Shown here: positions 50,480 through 63,512 of the stretch, in pieces
Position numbering within the stretch: position 1 is the first letter of the stretch
Layout of the letters: each line of letters starts with the position of its first letter
Assembly: GCF_030272615.1 (NCBI RefSeq)
Contig: NC_081406.1
Coordinates: 190,967,891 to 191,031,890, forward strand
Reading direction: 5' to 3'
DNA length: 64,000 bases
DNA from: Cryptomeria japonica
Lineage: Eukaryota; Streptophyta; Pinopsida; Cupressales; Cupressaceae
The notes under the pieces: model-generated
Seen by the model: only the letters and a program-made list of their open reading frames with translations
Database searches by the model: none
Told to the model about the DNA's origin: nothing
Position numbers and translations under genes: made by a program

Positions 50480-53055
50480 CAATGAATTTAGGTAAGCAAT
50501 GAGTATTATGAAGCTGATTAAAAATTTAATATATACAAAATAAAGTGGTTGAATAACCATCGAGGTCAAGCATATCTGATCAATTAATTAAAATCATATA
50601 AAATAATTATAGATTATTAACATGATGTAATAAATGCTAATGATCCCCATTATTATATCATGTGCACTCGAGAGAACAAAGAAAGAAAGTCCAAATAGCT
50701 TTGAACATCATAAGACCAAGATATTTGGTAAATATATCAGCATACTGCTTTGAGTTGAACAAAACTAGAGCTAGATATTCTAGTGTTGAAAATGTTTAAA
50801 AATTAGAAACATTGAATCTCAAAAATGTTTGGCATGTTCATGAAAAATAGGATTATTAACACACTTTAACACACTTAGATTGTCACAAAACAAAGTGGTA
50901 GGACTAGTCTTAGTAACATCCATGTAATCAAAATGTGACATAACCAAATTGCCTCATTGATAGCTTCACCTACACCAAAATATTATACCTCTGTGAAAGA
51001 GAAATCTATAATGGTTTTATTTTTTCTCCCCCAAAATATTGTACCGAATCCCAAAATGGAAATGAAGACTAAAACAAACTTTTTATCATCCACAGTACCT
51101 ACATACTCCACATATGTGTATCCATATAAAGAAAAATATGAAGGCTATTTATATTCCAAGCCATATGCTATTGTACCACAAATGTATCTCAAAACACACT
51201 TTGCTTCTTTTCATTGAACAACCTTTAGTTCCAACATAAACCTAGAAAGATAGCTAAAAGAATAGCTAATATCGAGCCTAGTATAGGTCAAGTAGATGAG
51301 ACTCCCAACCAAATGACAACAAAGAGTAGAATTAACTCAAGTTGATGGATTGTGACGAGAAACTTGTAATTATGTTTCCATGGGGCTTGACATAAGCTTT
51401 CAATCTTCCATTTTGAATTTCTTGAGTAATGTCTGGGCATATTTCATTGGGGAGATATAGATTTGATTCTTTTATTGTCACACTTTAAGTTCAAGGATAT
51501 AATGCATATAAGCCCAAGATTTTTCATGTTGAATGATCATTTGAGATCAATCTTTGTTGTATCAATCATTTGTGGAGAACTTCCTATGATGACTAGATTG
51601 TTGTCATATATTCTCAAAATGATAATTATGCAACTTAATTAACTAGTGACAATGTCCACAATATATCCACCTTATGAAATCTTCATATTAAATTTAAACA
51701 TTTCATAAAAAATCCTTGTTGGAAATTGAGGGTTTTTCATATAGCTTAGTCAATGTCTTCATTAGATCCACCATTTTTGTTTCTTTTAATATGTTGATAC
51801 CCATAGACACTACCTAGGACAACCATATTATTCCTAGTGCCTTTTTATCAAGAATCTCTCCCTCTTTATATATCATATTAATTAGTTTCTTTACTTTTCC
51901 TTTAAATGATAACAAAAGGTCCTTTTGATATGATGGTCCTCCCTTTGTATCTTCCATAGTTGGGATTTTTAGCTATTAAAATTCTTGACCCTAAACTTTC
52001 TGTATTCCATCATTTCTTCCACTTAAACATAGAACCATCCCTTTGATTCTATCTTCCAAATGAATGTACATCTTTGATACCAGTTGTTATGAATAGAATC
52101 ACATAGCAACATACAATAAAATGTGTACATAATTAAAACATAATAATAACAATATGTGTGTGTGGTTCACCCAACATGGGCTTTGTCTTTAGAGAAATAG
52201 CTAGTTCTTCCTTTTATTTGTCAATAAAAATGAAGGGATGCAACCTACAAAAAATCCACTATAGATTCCCCTTATCTTTATCATAGTCTCCACAGGCAAT
52301 AAACAATCATAATATAATTCCCTTGTAAAAGATGGTATCCTTTTATGGAAAGAAAATCCAACACAAGCCTGCAAACCTTGAAGGATGGGATAAACCCCCC
52401 TTCAGTCCCCCCAGAATGAAATGCTTCATAAGTAGACTTAACATGTTCCAGAGATGTCTAACCTCTACTATGAAAAGGTTAGAATTTCCCAGTGTAGGTG
52501 AGTCATCCATCTTTATCTTTGTCTTTGTTTCCATGTCTTGAGTCATTCGAGGCTATGTTTTGATAAAGCACATTTTGCTAGTGTAATATTAAATGAGGAT
52601 TCAATGCATCTCATTATATTTGTATTTCATTACATTTAAATTTTAGCAACCAATTTCACCACTAGAAGTTAGTTATGAAAGAAAGACCACCTTCTTCTTT
52701 GCTTCTATGATAGAATTCACATCTATTTAGTTCTCCAACTTCTTACACTACCTTCAATTCCTTCATTCATCTTCTCATACACAAGAATGTTATGTCTTGC
52801 ACAATAATATATCACCACTAAGAGGATGTGTCCCAATGCATTGAACATAGGAAACAATGCTTCATAGGCTAGAATTGGTATTTCTCTAACATCATTATGC
52901 ACTTGAGCAAGCAGTGAGCATTATGGATTGAATTAAAGACTCAACATATACGAAATAAAATGGTTGAATAACTACCAGGTCAAGTATACACAACCAGCCA
53001 ACTATAACTATATAAAATAGTTATAGAATATAACATGATGTAGTAAATGCTAACA
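50480..53055 (-). mobile_element. Decayed internally deleted Ty1/copia element (unit 4 copy, clearest)
   Basis: Minus-strand order: 5' LTR 53055 to about 52085 (starts TGTTAGCATTTACTACATC, ends ATAACA); primer-binding site TGGTATCAAAG at 52082-52072; gag remnant at about 51670-51890 (LDKKALGIIWLS, TLTKLYEKPSISNK, typical of copia UBN2 gag); direct jump to RT end at about 51260-51640; RNase H remnant to about 50870; polypurine AATGGGGATCA near 50650; truncated 3' LTR to about 50480. The gag-to-RT jump removes protease and integrase. The same deletion structure is shared with units 2 and 3. Confidence 0.78.
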
Positions 53056-56000
53056 ATGAAGAATCATAATTGCAAGTAATCTTGAAAAAAAAATATTATG
53101 TTGCCGAATTGGTTTTCTATACAAAATATTAATGTTACAAAATCTTGTATGGTTTCATTAATTGAAATCTAATTTTTTTCTAAACATACTAAAATTTCTT
53201 TAGCATCTTATTAAATAATAAATGCTTGGAAGCACTAATTGTAACTATGACACTATCAACTCTATTTTTTTTGTGAAATATCAAATAACAATGTGTAATG
53301 ATAATTTATGGCATATTTAAATTTGACTTATTTGAAAGGAAAAATATTTTAACAAAGTTATAATTTTGGTCTAGAAAAGTAAAAATAGAAATGGATAAGA
53401 TATTTAGACATGTTTGGGAAATTTACAAGGGGTCAATATGTTTTAGAAATTAAGGATCCCAATTTGATTTAATGCATATGGCTTGGAACCATTGATACAA
53501 TTCAAAAAAGTTTCTTATTCTTATGATATGGATGTACTACATTAACTAGAGGTCATAATGAATAGACATATTTTTCTACTTCAATTCTAAACCATGCAAC
53601 TATGCAAAGAACTTAGCACTACATATTCTACTTCAAGATCTAGATGCAAGAAAGAGAAAAGGCCAATGCAAAAATTGATGAATCAATAAAATTCTTAGAA
53701 GTCCAAGAAAATGATTCATGTCAAGACCTATGCTTTAATTTTGACGTGCATTAAAATATTTTACAAAGGATAGGTCAAATCAAGGTGTTAGAATATGCTC
53801 TTGGGATCACTGTGTTGTAGAAATATAGTGTTACAAATCATGAAATTTCAATGGATAGGAAATTTTGATAGCATCAAATAATCTTTGTGTGCATATGATA
53901 TGGTTATCATATCCATCAAATAAAACAGGATAGTTACAACTTTAGAGTATATCAACAAAGAGCCATGTATATTCTCCAAGGATAAAATTGTTATTAACTT
54001 ATCTACTTTAGAGTCTAGCTCCCATCAAAATGTTGCAATTGATTTGTCTAAGAATAGGTAAAGTGTTTAAAAATAGAAGATTATGTTTCAAATACTAGAA
54101 TTGGCAACAATTTTGATCTTAATGTCATGGTTAATTATATGCAACCTTTATCAAATATGGTGGAGAAGAATGGTCACTTTCTTGGAGGTAGTTCCAACAA
54201 TCTACAAGGAATCTCTCTTCCCAAATACATTAGTACTAGTAGTAGTAGCAATAATCATACTAGAATTCCTTTGTAAAATGATAGCTTAGGCAGTCCTAGT
54301 TTTAATCCAAATATGCCTTCTTCATCTACATTTATATAGTCCAATATTGAACTTTTACTTCATAATTCGTCTACTAGAAATTATATTATTGTGTAAATGC
54401 TCATTTTTATGGTCTCAACTCTCATTTAGCTATATTGACCAATATTTTTTTGTTTCCACCATTATCATTGATATAATTCCCATGATTAACTCTACCTAGC
54501 TATTTTTCTATATGAAATTAAAAACCATTATCCTCTCCAATTCTTTGAAGAACATTTATTTGTATTTAATAACAATAATATAAGCAAACCAAATAATATC
54601 AATTACTATATTATCATTCCATATATAGTTAATACTAACATTGTTACATTTGATTTAGATAGTCATGATGTACAAAACTTAATGGAGACAAGTTGTTAAT
54701 GTATGTACTTGAATCAACAATAAAAAATTATAATGCAATGTATGACAAGCTCATTCTTCAAGAAATTTTATAACTAATGACTTAAAAGATAGTTAATATG
54801 GCTATTTATTTATCATAATTTCTTTGAACATTATTGTCTATTTTTTAAAAAAAAATTGGAGAAATAAAACTTACCATTGGCACAATTATCATAGAGAGAT
54901 GGGTTATGTTTTCATATTTAAAAATTTAAATCATTTTAATTATTAATTTATGTCTTAAGGAGTATTTGGGATGCTTAATTGTATTAAGGAAACCTCATAT
55001 TTTTTTAGAGGTTAATAGTTTTAAATCAGTGAAGCTCTTTATAATTTTATGGATACACTTTTTATGTTGTAATGGGTGCATTGTCAATTGAAATTGACAG
55101 CTCGTGTATTTTTTGTATTTGATTTCTCCCACTCATAGTGTTGTAATCTTCTAAAGTCATCCATGCCACAATTAGTAGATCTTTTGAAGAAACATGTGAT
55201 ATTGGTTAGGTATATTGTAACAAGACAAAGAGGAGTTTGGAAGACAAAGAATGTTGGAGGATTTCAATATATTGAGCTAGCCTTCCATTTTGAGATGGTA
55301 GATTATTAAGGAAACACCACCACATTTTAATTCCTTCATGAAGAAAGGGAGGGGTGACAATTCTTGGAAATATTTGTGTACTATGGTGAAAAATTAGGGT
55401 TTCCACCACTAAATGTAGTAAAACCCTTAATTTTTGCTTTGGGACCAATTACATTAAAGAGGGGTGAATCCAATAGGTCTAGCCTCAATCCAATAAAGAT
55501 AGGGCTAAGAATTTTGATTAGATTCACTGGTTGGAGTTGAACACCCTCTTTTTAAGTTGAATTGTGAAAATGCTAAAATTAGGGTAAATGTGTGTAAATT
55601 GGAGCCATTATACATAAATAATGAGATACAGTCATCAAATGGATCCATGAACCTAGATCTGAGCAATATATGAGTGTTTGGACCTATTCCCAAAAGGTCT
55701 ACTTGAATTCTTGGGACCAGAATGCCCGCCACTTTGGTCCTCTGCACTTTTCGTCATCCAAAGGGGAACCTATACGTCTCTATGAATTATATTGATCCCA
55801 AAAGTTACAGCTATGTACCTGTTCCTACACATAGTAGAGAAGGTAAAATGGTTGAGAATAGAGGTTTGCCTAAGTCAAACCTCGGTTTAGGAATTAACCC
55901 TGAATGGAATAATGTAAATACTGAAATAAATAATGGAAAGATATACCTCAAATCTACAATTGTTGATAATGATGCTTTGCTTCTTGAATTTGATCACATA

Positions 56001-57400
56001 TGTTATATGAAATGGCATGAAAATGACAAAACCCTAATCACACACACATGCTTGCATATCAATGATGTATTTTTTCTCCACAATGGTTGAATGAAGAATA
56101 TGCAACCTTGAAGATCTTTGAAAATGCTTGATGATGCAAGGGTTCTTGATTGCTTGGAAATGGAGACTTAGGATTGAAATGAATTGATTAATGTCTTTAT
56201 ATAGGGGTATCTAAGTCATTTACCGATTAGGTTGACCTCCAACGGTCATGCAGAGCCACAAAGTTGAATTCCTATTGGTGAGATAAAACCCATCTCCCAT
56301 TTTAAAATGGTGTCCAACTAAGAGGGACTAGAGCACTAATACCCTATCCTTCTCAGATAGGGACCTCAATTTAGCCCCATGGAGGACACCCCTCCAAGAA
56401 ACTAATTAGTGGGTGTACATGGCATCAGAACTAGAGATTGAGCAAAAAACAGACCTAGATAGGAGATGAGGACAGGGCACGCTAAAGTAGGGGCACAAAC
56501 ATGAGGAGTAAATTGGCTTGGTGACAATTTATGACACTACAATTTGTGTATTGTGTTCACTTAATAGAGTAGGGTTAGTGTATCTACACTTACTCATTTT
56601 GGTGATAGTGAAACCTATAAAATAGGTAGGGTTAGCATATTTATATTTATTTTTTCTTACTATACATAAGAGGAGGGATTTGGTTCCCACAAAATTGGAA
56701 AGGGGATATTGACACATTTAAAAAAAGATGAACCCTTATAGAAGAGTTGTTTTGTCATTGTGCAGTCATTTGAGAAGGGATTTTGACATTTGTAAAAGAA
56801 GGTGGACACTTGGACGAAAGTTGTTCACTCATTTTCAATCGAGGTTGGCATATATTCTCTCATGGTGTACAAAGGATATCTAGGTTTGATAGTCAAGACA
56901 TTCATTTTGTCTAATTAGTTTGGCATGTCTTGATTAAGAAAGGAAATTTAGTGGAGGCATTTCATCATATTTCTAGATGGGCTACTGCATTTTGTCTATT
57001 GTTCCATTCTTTCTTTAAATTAGTGAAATAAGGGGAGAATGTTGGAGTATTATATTTTAATATAATAAATGAGTCAAAGTATACATATAAATTAACATGC
57101 TAGCATATCTATGTTAATTTATAAATTATTATAAATTAGTAATAAATTTGTGTTGGAGGTTAGTTTTCTACACAGAAATAGGTACTTGGATCATTGTTAG
57201 TTTACATAAATGATAAGATTTTATAAAATTATTTTGTATCAATCTAAATCAATAGTCTATATAAAAATTCCAAAATGAATAAAAAATATATTTTTTCATA
57301 TTATTCAAAATTATTTGATTGTAAAATAATAATATAATAATTTGATTTTTTTTTTAATAATTTAATAATTTAAAATATTAAATAGCATAGATGCACATAT
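53056..57400 (+). mobile_element. Shared plus-strand LTR-element region (unit 4 copy)
   Basis: 53500-55370 and 56547-57400 align with units 3 and the ghost unit. The polypurine run AAGGGGAGAA precedes TGTTGGAGTATTATAT at 57040. Interrupted by the 1165-bp insertion at 55377-56541. 53056-53500 is the shared spacer beyond the copia LTR. No intact frame with a known domain. Confidence 0.5.
55377..56541. mobile_element. 1165-bp insertion with TGTA...TACA ends (solo LTR)
   Basis: The unit-3 and ghost-unit sequence is continuous here (AAATRTTTGTGTATTG), while this unit is split. The insert starts TGTACTATGG and ends ACACTACA, with ATTTG at 55372-55376 and 56542-56546. TG...CA ends and a 5-bp duplication fit a solo LTR. 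Because the flank itself continues TGTA, the match extends to 9 bp (ATTTGTGTA), so a MULE-type 9-bp duplication is the alternative. A TATA-like CTTTATATAGGGG (about 56195) supports an LTR. The 122-codon frame at 55722-56090 has no known domain. Confidence 0.6.
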
Positions 57401-57506
57401 ACACGAGAGCATTTGGAGAGATAAATTAAGATTTTAAAACAACAGGTAGAAAATGAAGATTTTTTCCCCTTTAATCCCATGTATGTATTTTGCTTCACCA
57501 TTTGGA

Positions 57507-57655
57507 AATTACGACCTGATTATCAGACGGGACAAAGCCAGGCTTCATCCACATCACAAGCAAGTCAAAAATCTTTGGAAATTATGGCGTGATTATCAGA
57601 CGGGACAAAACCTTGCTTCACCCACATCATAACCAAGTCAAACATCTAAATCTTA
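57507..57655. repeat. Tandem duplication in 3' flank of copy 5
   Basis: ACCTGATTATCAGACGGGAC and GGCGTGATTATCAGACGGGA head two successive versions of the conserved 3'-flank block, as in copies 3 and 4. Confidence 0.7.
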
Positions 57656-57850
57656 TATCACGATTATGTTCATTACTAAACAATCTTGTCCATTTACTAA
57701 GCAAAATACATAAGGTGCACAATTATTTCCAAGATCCGAAGAGAGAAGTGATCCATGACTGATCTGTGTGATCTGTGTGCAGAAGTAGAGTATAGCATGC
57801 AAAAAGGGTATGTAACGGACGATCACAATGGATGATAGAGAAAAAGAGGG

Positions 57851-59804
57851 TCACAGAGGTTCGAAGCGTACGGTGGAGTGGCGGGCGATGTGGAGACTGA
57901 ATTGCCCTCCCTTTTCACTCACATCGATCTTCTGCTCACCTGGCGGCGGAAGCATTTCGAAGTTGTTCAATAATCTCCCAATTACCAGGGCAAGCAGAGG
58001 CAGGGCCAGGATGATACCCGGGCAGCTCCTTCTCCCCATTCCGAAGGGCAGGAAACGGAAGTCCACTTTCCCTCCCACCGCCGCCTCAGTCTCCTCCTCC
58101 TCTTCCATGAATCTCTCCGGCCTGAACTCTGATGGTTTCTGCCACCACTCCGGATTGTTCCCCAGCCACCAAGCGTTCACCACCACCTTGCTCTCCCGAG
58201 GAATGTGGAAGCCGTCAAGGGAGGCTTCTTCAGAGTTCATGTGTGGAACCAGCAGCGGAATGGGTGTATGCAGCCTCAGCGTCTCTTTCACCACCGCCTG
58301 CAGATACGGCAGCTTCTCAACGTCCTCCTCTTTCACCGCCGTCCCTTTCCCAACAACTCTCTCCAATTCATTTCTCACCTTGGTCTGCACTTGAGGATGG
58401 TTCACCAGCTCAGCAAGAGCCCACTCCATCGACCACAATGTCGTCTCTATTGCGGCCACGTTTATGTTCTCCACGATGTAGAGCACGTTTTGCTCGTTGA
58501 TTTCACCCTTGCTCTCTGCTTCCAGTATGTGGTCTATGGCACACTTTTTCACCTGCTCATCGCCCTTCCCTTTCGCCAAAATCTTCCTGCATCCGTCCCC
58601 ATCAGAACTACATTAATATCATCAAATACAATACTATGCAGATGATGCTCCTCACTTGATCTTCAACACTATAATATCACTTTTTATGTGGTTTCAGAAT
58701 AGCCCATCTGGAACAGGGGAAATAGTTTAAACGGTTGGTTTCTACATGAACAGTAATGTGTTGACTTCAACCTATAGACTGCAAACTAGATTGGTAAGGA
58801 CGGTTCTGTCCATTTCCTCATTTGATAAAGCAAAATGTTTGATAAATTCATATTTAAGTTAGAAAGCACCAAAATTTGGCTTATATGTAACAATATTTTA
58901 AATGATGGGACAAAGATAATCAAATACCGCTCCTGAATGTCAAACAAATGCATTACTGCAGGGCTTACCTTCGTTCTTGGATGAAGTAGTCGTTAAAAAA
59001 CGCAAGCCTCCTGCTCTGAAGGTCTCTGCACTTGTTTAAATACCCTCTCAAAAACGGCCTCAATATGGGGATGAAGTCCCCGTAATTGTACTCAAAACTC
59101 TGTGCCAGTCGGCTTCTCTCTGCATTAAAAGCAGTGGCTTGATGGAATAGCGGGTCCTCCTGAGATTCGAACCCGCGATCAAACATCATTCTGTACAAAA
59201 TATTATAAAGCATGAGTTGAAGCCTTTTCCTAATAACTATACCACCCTGTAAGGCTACTTTATTTGCACGGACGTCTTCAACGACTTTCTGAATCTCCTC
59301 CTCCCATCCTCCTCTGTAGTGTTGGACAACTTTTTGAGTAAAGAATGGAAGAGTCATAATCCTTCTCATCTTTCGCCAGTGCTCACCATAGACGGTAAAA
59401 ACCATGTCTTGCCCATTGCCCGTGAATATATCGAACACCAGGTTGTTCTTCCTGGACCCGAATTCGACACCCTGAGTATGAAGAACTTGTTTTGCAAGCT
59501 CAGGATTCGACACCACCACCAAATTTCTGCAACCCAATCTCAGCATGAAAACGTCTCCATACTGCTTGGCCATCTTCGCAAGATTTCTGTGATTTAGATC
59601 ATTCCCCACTTGCAGCCAATTGCCAAATATGGGCAAAGACAGCGGGCCAGGAGGCAGCTTGGAGCGTTTCCTCACAAATGTAGCCATCACTAACAATGTC
59701 ACAAACAGAATTGCTCCCAATTCCAGGGGATACCAGTTAGTCTGCTTCAAGAAATCTCGGATTGCAGACAAAGAGAGAAAAAACTGGCCAAGGGATGAAG
59801 CCAT
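57851..59804 (-). CDS. C4H: Cinnamate 4-hydroxylase, CYP73 class II-like, copy 5
   Basis: Exons are 59804-58969 and 58586-57851; the intron at 58968-58587 is 382 bp (GTAAGC...TGCAG, phase 2). The product is 523 residues with complete signatures (PPGP 51-54, AAIETT 323-328, ExxR 380-383, PERF 435-438, Cys467). Copy-specific residues: [16 protein letters not shown] near the N terminus, [15 protein letters not shown] in place of [24 protein letters not shown] and EWWQKP. Here the frame upstream of the ATG is closed soon, and ATG at 59804 is the only reasonable start. It is the outermost 5' member of the array: shared upstream sequence ends about 860 bp beyond its start. It appears functional. 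Confidence 0.93.
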
Positions 59805-59884
59805 TTTCTATTTGGAGGCTAATAACAATCAATTCACTCTATCAAAACAACTCACCTTGCTGGTCGGATAGAGGGGCGTATACC

Positions 59885-59938
59885 TATTTATAGGGAGCCA
59901 TCTCTCTAACCCCGTGTAAAAGAATATTGGGGGTTGGT
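59885..59938 (-). promoter_or_regulatory. Core promoter of C4H copy 5
   Basis: TATAAATA is at 59892-59885, 81 bp upstream of the ATG; ACCAACC is at 59938-59932. Further conserved upstream sequence (ATCGCTGTTTGGTCCCAAAT, about 60010) is shared with copies 2-4 and the ghost flank but is rearranged or diverged in copy 1. Confidence 0.65.
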
Positions 59939-60664
59939 GGCACTCAACGTGGACTGGATCTTCTATCTTTCAAAACAATTCTGGTAGAGGAAGCAACAGG
60001 TGAAACAAGCATCGCTGTTTGGTCCCAAATCTGTGGGTTCGGAGTCTTCAACTTCTTAATTTCTAGTTTTTTTTTGGTTCCACTTGCCCGGTTCTGCTCG
60101 GGTCTTCAAAAGGAGGAATACTGTGTGGGGCCTCCTCCAAAACTGTCCCCATTCTTTCGAGGATGATCCATTATTACCCTAAAGCCAAAGACAAATGGGT
60201 CAGTAGCTACAGTCTTTCATGTACATGCATGATGAAAGCTTTACTGTCATCAACTATGCAAGCCACAAATTTTGATCAAAGTGAAAGAAAACATCAATTA
60301 TCCATTAACAACACTAACTTAGAGATTGGCTTCCACCAAATTTAGCCATATTAGTTGGGAAAGTCGCCTAGGGTACTTCTGTCTAGTTGAAAATGTATTC
60401 TTATCTAATTTCTATCTTTCCTAGAAGTTTCAGCTCTCTGTAATATATATTTTTAGTAAGCAAAAACCCAAATTACAAATATACAATGAATTTTGACCTG
60501 TCAAAATGGGTAGCTTGCATACGTTTGAAGTAGGTAAATACCGCAATACAATCATCAAAGTTAACCCGTCTCAATGATAACGCAAAATGCCGAACTCTGG
60601 GCATTTTAGCCAATTGTTCTGTCAGCCGTGAGAATGCAAGAATAAACTGAAACAGGGTAGGTAG

Positions 60665-61950
60665 TCAGATACATCAAATAATTCCAATGAATCTGAAAAG
60701 GGTTTTTCCACCAAACTCAAAAACAGGGGCGCTTGGATTTAGTATAAACAGTGGGCTACCTGAAATTACGTGAAGTGCTTGGAATTCAAGCTTCAAAAAA
60801 TTAATTAAGCCGAAATTTACATCATATGATGTAAGATAATAAGCTTACAAGTTAAACTAAAACTATTGAATATAAATGTGACCATGTGCTTATAATATAT
60901 ACTAATAATGATTGGCAAAAAAATTATTAGCCCGTCCAATGATTAGCATATTTAACTCGTTTGGTCCATTTTACTCTGAGATTCTTTCTACTAAATACAT
61001 TTAGATAAAAGTACCCATTTTGTCCTTTTGTCTTCTATTTATTTTTAATCATATTGTAAATAAAGAACTTTAATTTTGATCTTTGAAATGATTCGATCCA
61101 TTTTTTTTTTAATATTGAAACAATGCAAGGTAGTTAAATGAAAATAAGAGAATACAGTTTTTTAAGTGTCCATTAAAATTTAGAGAAAAAGTCCTTAATT
61201 CAAGTCTTTTTATAATTAGTTTTTTACATTTACTTTTAACAATTAATAATAAAATAAATAAAAATTAGATTTTTTTAACAATTTTATTTTTACTAATCCT
61301 TAACCATTTGAATTAATATTTTTACATCTATTATTAAATCTTGGTTTATAGTAGAAGCATATATATATGTTCCTTGGGCAAATTTGCATTGTAGCTTTCC
61401 TTATGCAGTAGTGCCTAGAGCTTTCAATTAAGAAATGCTTGATCATGTAATCGTAGAAAGCACATAAGTACACACACAATAGAAATGAGACTCATATGTG
61501 TGGAAGAAATTATTTTTTATCAACAAGGAGGTTATATAAAGTACAATAGTATGTTGAGCCCTACAATACAACAAGCTCCCGGCTCAATTTATTTACAAGC
61601 TCATTAGTTTGAGCTTCGCTTCTTTTGATACATTAGAAGATTGATTCACCAAGTTCAAATCACCACGTTGCAATTTAAAGAATGTGGAATAGACAAAAAG
61701 GATGATGAGTTAGATCTCTCTATCCTCACTAAGATAGGTCCTAATAGGTCCTAATTATTTGGCATTTTTTCAACTTTCTACTACACTAAGAGTGTTATGT
61801 TAATAGCTTGTCAAATACCCTCCTTAGATGCCTTTATTACCAACCTAATTAAGGAGCAATATAATTTAATTTAGATGGGGACATTGACATCTACAAAGTC
61901 CAATCCCTTATTGTTGGGAATGAGAAACAATAGGCCTCAAACTAAAGGAA
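60665..61950. other. Right edge of the array, then AT-rich spacer
   Basis: Similarity to the other upstream flanks (...GAATGCAAGAATAAACTGAAACAGGG) stops near 60665. Beyond it neither the copia relic nor the shared LTR region is present. 60700-61950 shows no gene; it is AT-rich spacer. Confidence 0.55.
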
Positions 61951-62670
61951 GAAGGAACACAATATAAAAGACAAGAAGACTAAGGAAGAACAAAAAATTG
62001 ATCCATCCAAACCCAACACTATTTTTTTTCCAAATCAAGGGAAACCTAAGAAGGAAAGAGTTAAGTGTGCCTATAGTAAGAGACTTGAACATGATGAGCA
62101 CAAATGTATGGAAAAATAGATTGATCGCCTCTGACATCTTCTTAACAAGAATAATATAGATATTTCTAAACCCATCAAAAAGTCATTATCAACCCAAGCA
62201 TCTCCTAAGGAAAAAAGGAAAATGTAAAGAGAAATCTAAGGGAAGGACAATAGTTGTAGCAAAATTTTCATCAGATCCATCATGGATTATTGACTCACAT
62301 GCTTCACACCATATGTGTTCTTCATAAGTCGAGTTATCTTCCATGGAACTTAATGACATTTATTCTATTACCTTGGGTGATGATTCTCTTGCAATAATTG
62401 TAGGAAGAGGTTGTTGAGATTGAAGGAGGGACATTCACAGATATTCTAAGTGTACCTTCACTTTCAACTAATCTCCTATTAGTATATCAAATTTTTTATA
62501 GAGGAAAAGGCATGAGAGTTTAGTTTTGTCCAAATTCAATTGAAAAATTAGAGAGTTACACAACAAAAAATTAGTAGTCTTGGGAAAAGAAACTCGCCAA
62601 GCTAGGTTGTATATTTTTCTCACTTTGCTCCTGAGGAATCCTCTTCTACTTTTGATCTACTTGGATGTGA
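61950..62670 (+). mobile_element. Decayed Ty1/copia gag-protease region
   Basis: Plus-strand reading gives a zinc-knuckle remnant, KCAYSKRLEHDEHKC (about 62070-62115), with CX2CX4HX4C spacing and the second Cys changed to Ser. A basic Lys-rich stretch follows, then SWIIDSHASHHM (about 62277-62320), the copia protease start with the catalytic DSG turned into DSH, then GDDSLAIIVGRG, then VPSLSTNLLLVYQ (about 62450-62495), and QARLYIF (about 62600), the pre-integrase block. Stops and frameshifts interrupt all of it. No integrase or RT follows in the window. Confidence 0.7.
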
Positions 62671-63505
62671 TGATTCTCTTGATAGAGTTTCCTTCTTCTC
62701 AAATTTGAAAGTGAGGATGAGGATTATTAGAGTGGGCCACATACTTTCTATGCATGAGCACAACACATTATATGTCTTTGAAGTACAACTACTTGGGTTG
62801 AGTGTTTGATAGACATTATAGGTTTGTTTTATGAGTCCTATCTTATAGACTTGGAGGACACTATTGAGGATATTCATATTCTCTTTACTAGTGGCTCTTA
62901 TGGAGTTGCATCTTCTTCTTTAAATGTTACTAGGGAATCTCTAGATCCTCTTGTCCCCTCTTTCTATCACCATTCAAGCCACAATTTATCATCATTTCAG
63001 AGATATTTGAGTAGCTTTTAGAGGGGTCATCATTATCTATGTATTATGTTTTACATTGGTTTCAATTAAATTCAGGATTATCATCTTCATCAATGTGGCC
63101 TAAAACACTTGATTTGTTCATGGCACTTTTCGACATCAATATGAGAAAACTTGAGCATAATTCAATTCATGACGAGTTTTCTTCCCTCACATTCTGAAAG
63201 GAATGTGAAGATAACTTATGTACTTATGTTGTTCTATTTCCGTATAAGGGGAGAAATGTTGTTTATCAGTCGCGTATCATCATCAACTTTCATTGTGCTT
63301 GACATCTACTATCACTATGAGATGTTCTACATTAAAGGGGGACTACATGATCTATCTCCTACTTCTCTCTTATGAGAAGGATTTTTTGCCTCACGTGAAG
63401 TTTTGTACTCCTCATCTTCTACAGAGCATATCTTACCCTCATTTAGGGGAAAGCTTTTCTCCACATGATTTTTTCCTCTTCTTTATGATTAGTGCTTTGT
63501 ACTTT
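62671..63505 (+). other. Retroelement-like remainder, no domain readable
   Basis: Frames of 71-88 codons at 62806-63021, 63151-63375 and 63293-63559 are Ser/Phe/His-rich with no recognised motif. The stretch lies between the copia relic and the tandem repeats at its right and probably belongs to the same degraded element. Confidence 0.3.
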
Positions 63506-63512
63506 TCTTTAT

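Noticed and set aside
52072-52082. tRNA gene at the TGGTATCA matches
   Set aside because: Only the 11-base primer-binding complement is present, at the end of an LTR; no cloverleaf surrounds it.
55722-56090. 122-codon frame as a real gene
   Set aside because: It lies wholly inside a transposon insertion private to one unit and has no recognisable domain. It is kept only as a note within that element.
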